Program-made: the position numbers and the translations under genes
The notes under the pieces: model-generated
Databases searched by the model: none
What the model was told of the DNA's origin: nothing
What the model saw: the letters and a program-made list of their open reading frames with translations, nothing else
Shown here: piece after piece, positions 21,351 to 29,663 of the stretch
Layout of the letters: every line of letters begins with the position of its first letter
How positions within the stretch are numbered: position 1 is the stretch's first letter
NCBI RefSeq assembly: GCF_963667135.1
Contig: NZ_OY762974.1
Location: forward strand, 496,001 to 560,000
Direction: 5' to 3'
From: an uncultured Macellibacteroides sp.
GTDB taxonomy: Bacteria > Bacteroidota > Bacteroidia > Bacteroidales > Tannerellaceae
DNA length: 64,000 nucleotides

Positions 21351-21953
21351 TTATTTAAATATTTTAAAACGCTCATCCAAAGGTTTAAATTCCTTCTCAC
21401 CTGGTCCTTGCACCGGAATACCAAAAGGCATTTCAGCTATCAATTTCCAAGAAGCAGGCAAACTCCACTGTGCCTGAACGGCTTCGTCTATGAGCGGATT
21501 GTAATGTTGTAAAGAAGCTCCAAAACCTTCTTCTTCCAACAGCGTCCAAACTCCCAACTGGTGCATTCCTGAAGTATGCTGAGACCAAACAGGAAAATTG
21601 TCAGCATAAGAAGGAAAAGCATCTTGCAATCCTTTTACCACAGCCTGGTCTTCAAAAAACAGTACAGTTCCATATCCTGAGGAAAATGCGCCATCAATTT
21701 TAGATTCTGTTGCACCAAAAGCATTTTCCGGAACAATCTTACGAAGCGCATCCTTAGTGATTTTCCAGAGTTTTTTATGATTTTCTCCCAATAAGAGAAC
21801 TACACGGGATGATTGTGAATTAAATGAAGAAGGTGTATGCAAAATCACATGTGCAATAAGATCTTCAATGGTTTGATCTGATACCAGAGATTTATTACTC
21901 AATGCATAATAGGTTCTTCTATGCTTAAGCGCATCTTTAAAATTATTTGCCAT
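21351..21953 (-). CDS. Nitroreductase family protein (Frm2/Hbn1-like)
   Basis: This 200-residue single-domain flavoprotein has the signature of the Frm2/Hbn1 branch: LKHRRTYYALSNKS near the start and HTPSSFNSQSSRVVLLLGE at about 38-56. The Arg-rich start and the SSFNSQS loop bind the FMN phosphate. Such enzymes reduce nitro compounds or quinones with NAD(P)H and are linked to oxidative or copper stress. It is convergent with the Acg-like gene. Confidence 0.88.
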   Translation of the reverse strand: MANNFKDALKHRRTYYALSNKSLVSDQTIEDLIAHVILHTPSSFNSQSSRVVLLLGENHKKLWKITKDALRKIVPENAFGATESKIDGAFSSGYGTVLFFEDQAVVKGLQDAFPSYADNFPVWSQHTSGMHQLGVWTLLEEEGFGASLQHYNPLIDEAVQAQWSLPASWKLIAEMPFGIPVQGPGEKEFKPLDERFKIFK

Positions 21954-22006
21954 AATGATTTAATTTATTGTTCAATACATCTAAAACAATCAACTATGGA
22001 AAATGT

Positions 22007-22954
22007 TTACTCTTTGAAGTTATTTATATGACGTTCAAGAAGCACATAAAAGAAACAAAGTAACAGGATAACCGCAACAAAATAAATCCACCTATAAGGA
22101 AATAAAATTAAATACCCAGCTACGATCAGCGACTGAACAGATGCAAACATCGACGATACTGCTACAGGAGAAAAATTCATCTTGATAACCAACAGTTGAT
22201 AGATATGCTTCCCCTCTATTTCAATAATATTCTCGTGTCTGGCAATTCTATAAAAAAGAGTAAGCAGTGTGTCAACAAAATAAACTACCAAAAGAATCAG
22301 ATAGCTCATATCATGGGAAACTGTTATCAATTTACCCAAAGCAAACAAAACGATAATGGCAAGCATACCCGCACCAGCCTCTCCGCCAAAAGCCCGCATT
22401 CTGAATTTTAAGTTTACAAAGCAAAGAATAACGGAAGTTAAAACGGCAATCCACAGGTACATAGCATCCATAAAAGGGACCATGCGTGCATTAATAAATC
22501 CAAGAACCAATAAGACAACAAAACTGGATCCTCCGCTAATTCTGTTTACCCCATCCATTGCCCTGAAAGCATACATAATTAGAAGGGAACTCATTAATAA
22601 AATTAAGATCAGAATCCACGAATGAGTCTCATAGAAGTTCAAGTCTAGATACATAGCTAAAAGAGAACCCCATAAAGCAAGATGCTGAATAAAACTTGGA
22701 ACTGGTTTAATAGCGTTCCAGAACCCAACTATGGCCAGCAAAGAAATTGAAATAAAAAACCAGGGATACATGAAATTATGTATAACACTAAAAATCAACA
22801 TTCCCACGTAAAAAAGCAGTCCCGCGCCACTCCATATAGGGCGTTCATCTTTTCTTCGATCCTGCAGAGCAGAGAACAAAGACGTTTTATCCACCAATCG
22901 GATATAAAACTGCTCTGTTAATATTAAAACGATTGCAATTAATATGTAAATCAT
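22007..22954 (-). CDS. Divergent MraY/WecA-like (GT4) membrane protein
   Basis: This 315-residue protein with about ten membrane helices resembles the polyprenyl-phosphate sugar-1-phosphate transferase family, which starts lipid-linked glycan synthesis. Matches include GAGLLFYVG, the AFRAMDGVNRISGG block (family consensus N-x-x-DG-x-NG), FGGEAGAG (family FxGDxGS) and HIYQLL (family HxxQ). Two key features differ. The segment GFWNAIKPVPSFIQHLAL aligns with the family's GxxDD segment but has Trp-Asn instead of the Asp-Asp pair, and the late Asp of FxGD is Glu. It may therefore have changed activity or be a non-catalytic homologue. The gene is monocistronic with its own promoter. Confidence 0.75.
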   Translation of the reverse strand: MIYILIAIVLILTEQFYIRLVDKTSLFSALQDRRKDERPIWSGAGLLFYVGMLIFSVIHNFMYPWFFISISLLAIVGFWNAIKPVPSFIQHLALWGSLLAMYLDLNFYETHSWILILILLMSSLLIMYAFRAMDGVNRISGGSSFVVLLVLGFINARMVPFMDAMYLWIAVLTSVILCFVNLKFRMRAFGGEAGAGMLAIIVLFALGKLITVSHDMSYLILLVVYFVDTLLTLFYRIARHENIIEIEGKHIYQLLVIKMNFSPVAVSSMFASVQSLIVAGYLILFPYRWIYFVAVILLLCFFYVLLERHINNFKE

Positions 22955-23013
22955 TCTTACCTATTTTCAGCAAATACAAATGTTTTCTAAACCACCCTCT
23001 TTAAAAAAGACAG

Positions 23014-23044
23014 CAAAGTTAATGTTTTTTATTTTACCTTCAAA
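23014..23044 (-). promoter_or_regulatory. Bacteroidetes promoter for the GT4-like gene
   Basis: On the minus strand TTTG (23044-23041) is followed after 19 bases by TAACTTTG (23021-23014), a full -33/-7 match. Transcription would begin near 23007, about 50 bases before the ATG at 22954. Confidence 0.65.
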
Positions 23045-23204
23045 CTAAATCCGTTCAATTAAAAAATATTAATACTATTTTAACAATAAATTTTCATTTT
23101 GACTATTTCAACAACAATTCCAAAGAATCAATACCGGCAGCAAGTTGAGTTAAAAAGAGCCTGCTCCTGTACAAAAATTAACACTATTTTACTCTTCCCA
23201 AATT

Positions 23205-23250
23205 AGGACTTTGAGTTACTAAAGTATATACTTTGGCGACTCGAAGTCCT
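23205..23250. repeat. 46-base imperfect palindrome with no loop
   Basis: Two 23-base arms meet at 23227/23228. Nineteen of 23 positions are exact complements. In plus-strand RNA three of the other four become G-U pairs, leaving one A-C mismatch. The central 14 bases AAAGTATATACTTT are a perfect palindrome, and the outer arms AGGACTTTGAGT/ACTCGAAGTCCT give a second stem. No T-run follows, so it is not an ordinary terminator. Confidence 0.6.
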
Positions 23251-24006
23251 GAAGAAAATTTGTCTTTCCCGGAACTTTTTTTCTCTTCCCGGAAAAGTTT
23301 ACATCAAAAAAACCTTCACGCCTTCACTTTTGTTATTAACAAACAGTATATCAAACAATTGACAGCGAATGCTAGTTCTAAATAGACTTCACTTTTCCCT
23401 CAAAACCCTTCGCTTTTTGGAAGAAAACTGAAAATACATCCTCTTTTTGAAAACGGAAAATTCAGTTCTTTAGAGTTAGATAGTTAACTATTTATTCCCC
23501 CCATGTTCTTATGATTAATTATAACCCTTGTTTTCCTGAGAACGATTGGATGTTTCTTAATTCGTTTTTTACTATATCCATATTGTCGAAGCGTAATTCG
23601 GAGGAGTCTATATTTTGATGAGAAGGCCAACCTTAATTACAGAAACCAATAACACAATTTAACTCTTTTATTTATCTACAACAAAAATGATAATAAAATT
23701 AATCCCGGGATAAAAAACACATTGTGATTGATTCTAAAAAAGACATATTAACCTTAAATTAAATCTATTACACCATTTTTTATCATATTAATCCTTCATA
23801 GATTCGTAACAAAAAAATCTTAGATAGCCAACAGCTAATTGTTCTAAATATTTAATATATGCTAATTAATATAAACTATAACGCGCTTAGATATTATTTT
23901 TGTTCTTTTGTAGATAGTTGAATTTGAGCAAACGCATTATTTATCGTATTGTATATATTTAGATTTTACGTCGAGTTATTTATTTTGACTAGTTTATTCA
24001 TTTCAC

Positions 24007-24029
24007 TTTTGCTTTTCGGGTAAGCAAAA
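24007..24029 (+). promoter_or_regulatory. Small hairpin in the leader of the frameshifted AraC gene
   Basis: TTTTGCTT pairs perfectly with AAGCAAAA across a 7-base loop, ending 26 bases before the start codon at 24056. It could be an operator or leader structure; this is low-confidence inference. Confidence 0.25.
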
Positions 24030-24055
24030 AATATTAAACCATAATTAAATTTATT

Positions 24056-24963
24056 ATGAATAGATTGGTATGCCAATTTTATAGTGATAATTCTGAATTA
24101 AATGCATCCTCTGATAATGTATACACTGGATGTAAAAACTATACTTCAAATTGTAATCCTGGATTCATATTTACATCCTACGCAGAAGGAGAAAAAATTG
24201 ACATTGAAACTTCAAATAAGAACAGAATTTTCTTTATCTTTAGTGGACAATTCACTATTAATCTAAATGATAAGGATCCAAATATAGTTGATGCAGGTCA
24301 TCTGTTTCTAAGAATAAAAGAGAAAGAAGGCATAAAAGGTGTCGCAACTAAAGAGACATCTTTGCTTACGATGCAATTCGACAATCTAATAAACATATGC
24401 GAACAGATGTCGTTAGAAAACATTACTAACGATATTCCTGTAAAAGACATAGAGATGGAGACATTAGAAATGAATGAATCCTTGAAGCTATTTATTTTAT
24501 TTTAAGCATCATCAATGATTTAAACACCGGCATATCCTGTAAACACTTGTATAAAATAAAAGAAAAAGAGTTCTTTTTACTTTTACATTTAACTTACGAA
24601 AGAAAAAAGATTGCACATTTTCTTTCTCCGGTATTAAATAGCCAAAATAGCTTTATTACTCAAGTATTAAGCAAGTACACCATCGATTGTAATGTTACTG
24701 AACTAGCATACAGATGCAATGTATCTACAAAAACATTAACCCGAAAGTTCAAAGTGCACTTCAACGATACTCCCTATCAATGGATTATTCAACAAAAAAA
24801 CAAGTTCATTCTGGAAAAATTAGCTCAACCATATGTGAACGTAAAAAATCTGTCTCAAGAAATTGGATTTGCGACTTCTTCTCATTTTGTAAATTATTGC
24901 AAGCGATACCTCAAGAAAACTCCTCGCTCAATAAACAAAGAACTGAACATAAAGCAAATTTAA
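24056..24963 (+). pseudogene. AraC-family regulator broken by a frameshift
   Basis: Two frames together encode one AraC regulator of about 300 residues. The first (24056-24505) gives the cupin-like sensor half, with CNPGFIFTSYAEGEKI and the FDNLINICEQM region. It ends at a TAA at 24503-24505. From about 24490 the -1 frame continues without a break through INDLNTGISCKHLYKIKEKEFFLLL, the linker of this Bacteroidales family, into a normal helix-turn-helix domain ending at 24963 (CNVSTKTLTRKFKVHF, IGFATSSHFVNYCKRYLKKTP). The shift falls in a T-rich run (TTTATTTTATTTT). No canonical slippery heptamer is in phase, so a one-base indel is likeliest, with a sequencing error or slippage-based phase variation as alternatives. 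Confidence 0.8.
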
Positions 24964-25007
24964 ATCAAACATATCATTCATTTTATTTATAATAAATAGC
25001 GTTATTC

Positions 25008-25178
25008 ATGGGAAAGACACCTTATTTTGAAGATAAGAAAGCATATGATGCTTACATAAAGAAATGGAGAATAATCCAAACATGTAGTATAGTTGTTTTA
25101 ATCCTAATACTACTATTCTTAATATATCTAGTTTATCAAGAGGTAGTATGTGACGTACCTGTACTCGATTGGTTATAA
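25008..25178 (+). CDS. 56-residue single-pass membrane protein
   Basis: A short frame begins ATG 44 bases after the AraC stop and encodes a 56-residue protein. It has a charged N-terminus (MGKTPYFEDKKAYDAYIKKW), one long hydrophobic helix (about residues 22-43) and a short tail containing one Cys. It is followed 43 bases later by an intrinsic terminator, so it lies at the end of a transcript with the broken AraC gene. The topology and terminator support a real gene. No family is recognised and no function is proposed. Confidence 0.55.
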   Translation: MGKTPYFEDKKAYDAYIKKWRIIQTCSIVVLILILLFLIYLVYQEVVCDVPVLDWL

Positions 25179-25221
25179 TTTGATGTATAAATCCTAAATT
25201 AACTAATTCGGATAATAATTT

Positions 25222-25254
25222 AAAATCCCGAAATACTCTTAATTCCGGGATTTT
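25222..25254 (+). terminator. Intrinsic terminator after the 56-residue ORF
   Basis: AAAATCCCG at 25222-25230 pairs perfectly with CGGGATTTT at 25246-25254 (9 base pairs, 15-base loop), followed by GTATTTTG. It separates the AraC/small-ORF unit from the barrel operon. Confidence 0.75.
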
Positions 25255-25293
25255 GTATTTTGTCAACAAAGCAATGTTGTTGGTCAAATAAAG

Positions 25294-25324
25294 TTGACAG
25301 AGATAATCTTCAAATTTAGATTTG
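25294..25324 (+). promoter_or_regulatory. Bacteroidetes promoter for the barrel-LytS-LytTR operon
   Basis: TTG at 25294-25296 and TAGATTTG at 25317-25324 are 20 bases apart, matching the -33/-7 pattern. The start would be near 25331, only about 10 bases before the ATG, which is a very short leader. Confidence 0.6.
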
Positions 25325-25340
25325 CATAAAAACAAATCTT

Positions 25341-27779
25341 ATGAATCGGACCAACTTTGTTATTATGTTACTTATAATCCTTGTAACCCATCCACTCTAT
25401 GCTCAACAAAGCATTGCAATCTCGGGAAATGTGTTTACATGCGACATGCTTCCAGCCGAAGGAGCCAATATTATCTTACTAAACAGCAAAGACTCTGTCT
25501 TCGTTGCTGGTACAGCCGTAGATGAAAGGGGTAACTTTCACCTAAAGGATCTTGCAACCGGAAATTACCTTATCGAGATGTCTATGCTTGGCTTCCAGAA
25601 AGAGGTTAAAAGCGTTTACCTTAATGGAAACTATACCATTCCGTTGGATACAGTATATTTAAAACCGGATGCTATGAAACTAGGATCGGTAGAGGTTGTT
25701 GCCAAAAGATCACAAATTGAAATTCAAGCCGATAAAACGGTAATCAATCTGGACGCTTCTATTATCAATACCGGTAAAAATGCATTTAATGTGCTTGAAA
25801 CTCTTCCTGGTGTATTCATCAATAATAAAGGAAACGTATCTCTAAATGGAAAAAATGGAACAAAAGTCATGCTCGACAACCGGACTTCTTATCTGGAGGG
25901 AGAAGAACTTGTAAGCTATCTAAAAACCATCCCCTCTTCGTCCATTGAAAAGATCGAGCTAATTACAAATCCGTCCTCAAAATTCGATGCAAGCGGAAAT
26001 TCAGGAATCATAAATATCCGTACCAAAAGAAACCGGACAGTCGGTTTCGACTTAGGTATAAATACAAACTATGAGCAAGGTAAATATGGAAAGACCAATA
26101 ACAACATGTCATTTAATCACAGAAACGGAAAGTTTAATCTGTTTGGCATGTATGGCCATTACATAGGTCACAACTACGTAGACTTACAGGTATTCAGAAA
26201 ACTGAACAAAACAGATCCAGTGTATAATTCAACTTACAACCAGGATAGTTACAGAAAGCGCAACGACAGATCGCACTACTATAAAGCAGGAATACAGTAT
26301 TTTGCGTCTACACAAACCTCATTCGAATTATCGGCCAACGGATACAAAAACAATCGGACCGAGAATGGTTCCATGACTTCGTCGTTTACTAATTATATTG
26401 GAATAAGGGATTCTTCTATTCGCTCGTCGACAAATAACGAAAACAGAAGGAATAACTTCAATGCCAGCATGGGAATGCTGCATAAAATTGACAGCGCTGG
26501 AAAAGAACTGAGCTCTTCATTCGATTATCTGCATCATTCTGTAAACAATGATCAATTTCACAACGACATCTTTGCTTACGAGAAAAATCCCGGTTCAAAA
26601 TCTGAATCTAAAGGGCTAAAAAAAGGAACTATCATTTTGTATTCCGGAAGAGTAGACCTGACTTACCCTGTATCTGAGAAATTGGTTTTCGATGCAGGAT
26701 TAAAATCCATATTGGTTAAAATTGACGATATTTCTGATTATAAAAATAAGACAATTGAAGGGTGGCAACCGGACTACGGATTAAGTACCCGCTTTTTATA
26801 TAAGGAAAACATTTACGCTATGTATGCAAGTAGCCTTATATCAATAAATTCAATAGTTCTGGAAGCGGGAATTCGATTGGAGAACACACATATCAAAGGG
26901 AATTTGCCAGGCAACAAAGTCGTTTCGGACTCGTCGTTTACAAAGTCATATACAAATCTGTTTCCTTCAATTTCACTAAGCTATTCATTTCTCAAACAGA
27001 ACTCACTGAACCTGTCTTACCGAAAAAGAATTGACCGGCCCAATTACCATGATATGAATCCTTTTGTTTATATTTTCGACTCCTATACATACGAACAGGG
27101 AAATACAGCCTTACAGCCACAGTTCGCTGACAGCTATGATTTTTCTTACATCTACAAAAGCAATTATAGACTTACTTTATTTTATAGCCACACAAAAGAT
27201 GTCATTGCCAAATCTTTTAAAATGAGTGAGAACAATAACCGGGTATATGTAATGCCAATGAACCTGGCCACTTATAATTCGTATGGAGTAAAAGCAAGCA
27301 TTGGAAATTTATCACCACTTACATGCCTTCAATCCAGTCTTAACATCGGACTTACCCGCAACGAATACGCCTGGAATATACCGTTGAGTGAAAGCAAAAG
27401 TGGAAAAACAACACTAATGATGCATCTCAGCAACCGCATTATGTTTGCTAAAGGATGGGCCGCCGAAATAACCGGTTTTTATAATGGAAAAATGGCTCTG
27501 GGGCAGATGAATATTGCTTCATTTGGACAGTTATCTGCAGGAATTCAAAAAAAAATATGGAATGATAAAGCAACCATTTCTATATTTTCGAACGATATAT
27601 TTCATACCAACCGGGTTAATATGAATACAATGATAGAGCAAAGCGTTGTAAGAACATACGAGAAAGAAGACCGGTGCCTGTTGGGCATCTCATTTTCCTG
27701 GAAGTTTAAGAAAGGATATGAATCAAAAGAATTTAAGAAAAAAGGAGAAGCGTTTGATTCAAAACGTATAAATTTGTAA
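25341..27779 (+). CDS. TonB-dependent-receptor-like outer-membrane beta-barrel protein
   Basis: This 812-residue exported protein has a signal peptide (about 1-22, ending YAQQ). It then has a carboxypeptidase-regulatory-like beta-sandwich (about 25-105), a plug domain (about 115-225, with NVLETLPGVFINNKGNVSLNGKNG and ITNPSSKFDASGNSGIINI) and a long C-terminal beta-barrel of the OMP_b-brl_3 type (about 380-790). Unlike SusC it has no SusD partner, so it is probably not a glycan importer. Fifteen bases later come a LytS kinase and a LytTR regulator in the same operon, suggesting it is either their target or part of the sensed system. The cargo is unknown. Confidence 0.88.
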   Translation: MNRTNFVIMLLIILVTHPLYAQQSIAISGNVFTCDMLPAEGANIILLNSKDSVFVAGTAVDERGNFHLKDLATGNYLIEMSMLGFQKEVKSVYLNGNYTIPLDTVYLKPDAMKLGSVEVVAKRSQIEIQADKTVINLDASIINTGKNAFNVLETLPGVFINNKGNVSLNGKNGTKVMLDNRTSYLEGEELVSYLKTIPSSSIEKIELITNPSSKFDASGNSGIINIRTKRNRTVGFDLGINTNYEQGKYGKTNNNMSFNHRNGKFNLFGMYGHYIGHNYVDLQVFRKLNKTDPVYNSTYNQDSYRKRNDRSHYYKAGIQYFASTQTSFELSANGYKNNRTENGSMTSSFTNYIGIRDSSIRSSTNNENRRNNFNASMGMLHKIDSAGKELSSSFDYLHHSVNNDQFHNDIFAYEKNPGSKSESKGLKKGTIILYSGRVDLTYPVSEKLVFDAGLKSILVKIDDISDYKNKTIEGWQPDYGLSTRFLYKENIYAMYASSLISINSIVLEAGIRLENTHIKGNLPGNKVVSDSSFTKSYTNLFPSISLSYSFLKQNSLNLSYRKRIDRPNYHDMNPFVYIFDSYTYEQGNTALQPQFADSYDFSYIYKSNYRLTLFYSHTKDVIAKSFKMSENNNRVYVMPMNLATYNSYGVKASIGNLSPLTCLQSSLNIGLTRNEYAWNIPLSESKSGKTTLMMHLSNRIMFAKGWAAEITGFYNGKMALGQMNIASFGQLSAGIQKKIWNDKATISIFSNDIFHTNRVNMNTMIEQSVVRTYEKEDRCLLGISFSWKFKKGYESKEFKKKGEAFDSKRINL

Positions 27780-27794
27780 AACGACAAGCATCTT

Positions 27795-28889
27795 ATGAGA
27801 AATAATGATAAACATATAAAACGATTTGGTGTATGGTACTGGACAGGTCCCCTACTCTTATCTGTAATTATCACAGCAGGTATCCGACTTGTCACCGATA
27901 TTCCTATGGGATACAAATTCTGGGAAAGACCGTTGATATATAACCTTATCGAATGGGTTTCAACCTTGGTCATCGCGTTCCTTTTTCAGGAGGTTTTAGC
28001 CTATTTTCTTAGAAGGAACAACCGCGATACAAACAAGCTGAATATAAAAAAGCTATTGATGGAGTATTTCATCATAATGATATTAGGAATTATCATTATT
28101 AATCCTTGCATTGTTATTATTCACTATTTTACGAATGATCCGCCCGGATTGGACGATTTCGTAATTGCCAGCGTTATCGTTGACTTGATTCTAATTATTA
28201 ACTACTCTTTTTACCGGGGAGGACAAATTCTTAATGCTTACATTGAACAGCAGTTGCAAACCGAAAAAATCCGAAGTATGCAAATGGAAAGCGAATTAAA
28301 GTACCTCAAAGCACAGTTTCGCCCGCACTTTTTGTTTAACGCACTAAATACAATCTATTTTCAGATAGATGAAAACAATGTCGCTCCCCGCGGAACAATA
28401 GAAAAACTTTCCGATCTGTTACGCTACCAGTTGTACGATGTAAATCAGATGGTGACTATGGAGCAGGAGTTCAAATTCATACAAACCTATATAGATATGC
28501 AAAAGATGCGTATGAAGGAAACGCTAAAGCTGGATTTTTCTTTCGATCCACAACTTAAAAAGCAACAAATACATGCCCTTCTACTATTCCCTCTTATCGA
28601 AAATGCCTTTAAATATGTAGGGGGCGATTATTGGATCCGGATTAATGCATATCTGGAGAATGGAAACGCATTGGTTCTGAAAGTTGATAACGCCATTCCG
28701 GCAAATGGAAATTCTTTAGGCAATAAGGGTGGAATCGGATTGGAAAATCTGCAGAAGCAACTCGAACTTTTGTACCCTGAAAAACACAAGATAAGCACGA
28801 ATAAAACTTCCGGCATGTATACTGCGATTCTTGAAATTAAGTTGAATAATCCGGATGAGTACGCCGGCAATAATAAAGTATTAGCATGA
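27795..28889 (+). CDS. LytS/YehU-type sensor histidine kinase
   Basis: This 364-residue membrane kinase has about four N-terminal helices (residues 15-145) with no large extracellular domain. It then has a coiled linker and the His_kinase domain of the LytS group, with phospho-acceptor His178 in FRPHFLFNALNTI. The ATPase half carries PLIENAFKYV and GGIGLENLQKQLELLY. It phosphorylates the LytTR regulator, whose gene overlaps its last codons by 4 bases. The signal is not known. Confidence 0.93.
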   Translation: MRNNDKHIKRFGVWYWTGPLLLSVIITAGIRLVTDIPMGYKFWERPLIYNLIEWVSTLVIAFLFQEVLAYFLRRNNRDTNKLNIKKLLMEYFIIMILGIIIINPCIVIIHYFTNDPPGLDDFVIASVIVDLILIINYSFYRGGQILNAYIEQQLQTEKIRSMQMESELKYLKAQFRPHFLFNALNTIYFQIDENNVAPRGTIEKLSDLLRYQLYDVNQMVTMEQEFKFIQTYIDMQKMRMKETLKLDFSFDPQLKKQQIHALLLFPLIENAFKYVGGDYWIRINAYLENGNALVLKVDNAIPANGNSLGNKGGIGLENLQKQLELLYPEKHKISTNKTSGMYTAILEIKLNNPDEYAGNNKVLA

Positions 28890-29593
28890 AACTAAGGTGT
28901 ATCATAACCGACGACGAACCTATTGCCCGCAAGGGGCTGCAAAGCTACGTGGAAAAAATTGACTTTCTTGAACTGGTTGGCGTATGTGAGGATGCCATTC
29001 AACTAAACAGCATGCTAAAAACCCATCCGGCGGACTTACTTTTTCTGGATATTGAGATGCCATATATGTCTGGAATTGATTTATTAAACAGCCTGAATAT
29101 CCTACCTAAGGTAATAATTACCAGTGCCTATGCCGAATATGCTATTAAGGGATACGACCTGGAAGTGAGTGATTACCTGCTGAAACCCATCTCTTTCGAA
29201 CGGTTTCTGAAGGCTGTTAACAAAGTGTACGATCAGGTGACCCCAACTGCTGCTCCGCAAGCACAGGAATATTTTTTTGTAAAAACCACTTTGAAGCTGG
29301 AAAAACTATGCTTTAAAGATATTCTGTATATCGAAGGCGTCGAAAACTATGTAGCAATCCAAACAAACGATGGCAGGGTAATAACCCATTCCACCCTACG
29401 TACTATCCTGCAAAACCTTCCCTCAAATCGTTTTGTTCAGGTTCATAAATCGTTTATAGTAAATATTGGAACTATCAACTCCATTGAAGGAAACATGCTT
29501 GGAATTGGTAAATTTAAGATACCTGTTTCCAGAACTTTCAAGGAGCAGGCGCTGGAGACCATCCTGAAAAACAAACTCATAAAAGAAAGCTAA
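28886..29593 (+). CDS. LytTR-family response regulator
   Basis: This 235-residue regulator has an N-terminal receiver (about 1-120) with acidic pocket DDE at 9-11, phospho-acceptor Asp55 in LFLDIEMPYMSG and Lys in LLKPIS. A LytTR DNA-binding domain (about 135-232) follows, with DILYIEGVENYVAIQT and FVQVHKSFIVNI. It is translationally coupled to the kinase gene. It probably controls a few promoters, perhaps that of its own operon. Confidence 0.95.
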   Translation: MKLRCIITDDEPIARKGLQSYVEKIDFLELVGVCEDAIQLNSMLKTHPADLLFLDIEMPYMSGIDLLNSLNILPKVIITSAYAEYAIKGYDLEVSDYLLKPISFERFLKAVNKVYDQVTPTAAPQAQEYFFVKTTLKLEKLCFKDILYIEGVENYVAIQTNDGRVITHSTLRTILQNLPSNRFVQVHKSFIVNIGTINSIEGNMLGIGKFKIPVSRTFKEQALETILKNKLIKES

Positions 29594-29627
29594 TCCGTTC
29601 GTTCTTCCTTTTTCCGGAATTAAAATG

Positions 29628-29635
29628 TACATTTG
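29628..29635 (+). promoter_or_regulatory. -7 element for fkp; sets its start
   Basis: TACATTTG is an exact TAnnTTTG box and overlaps the upstream in-frame ATG at 29625. A transcript starting near 29642 can use only the ATG at 29664, which matches the conserved N-terminus of Fkp. Confidence 0.55.
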
Positions 29636-29663
29636 TGCATTGGATAAAAACAAAGAACAAGAT

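Larger units (their letters stand above)
22955..24055. other. 1.1 kb AT-rich region without a convincing gene
   Basis: No open frame with a recognisable product is seen on either strand. The region holds the promoter of the minus-strand GT4-like gene (23014-23044), a 46-base imperfect palindrome (23205-23250), two copies of TTCCCGGAA about 20 bases apart near 23275-23305, a candidate -7 box on the plus strand (TATTTTTG, 23895-23902), and a small hairpin at 24007-24029. The length is unusual for this gene-dense window. An unrecognised small RNA or remnant of a lost gene is possible. Confidence 0.5.

Noticed and set aside
23895-23902. Promoter TATTTTTG for the frameshifted AraC gene
   Set aside because: The box matches, but it lies in very AT-rich DNA 150 bases upstream with no -33 element; not listed as a feature of its own.
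24491-24505. Programmed -1 ribosomal frameshifting in the AraC gene
   Set aside because: No X-XXY-YYZ heptamer is in phase and no downstream pseudoknot was seen; an indel is simpler.
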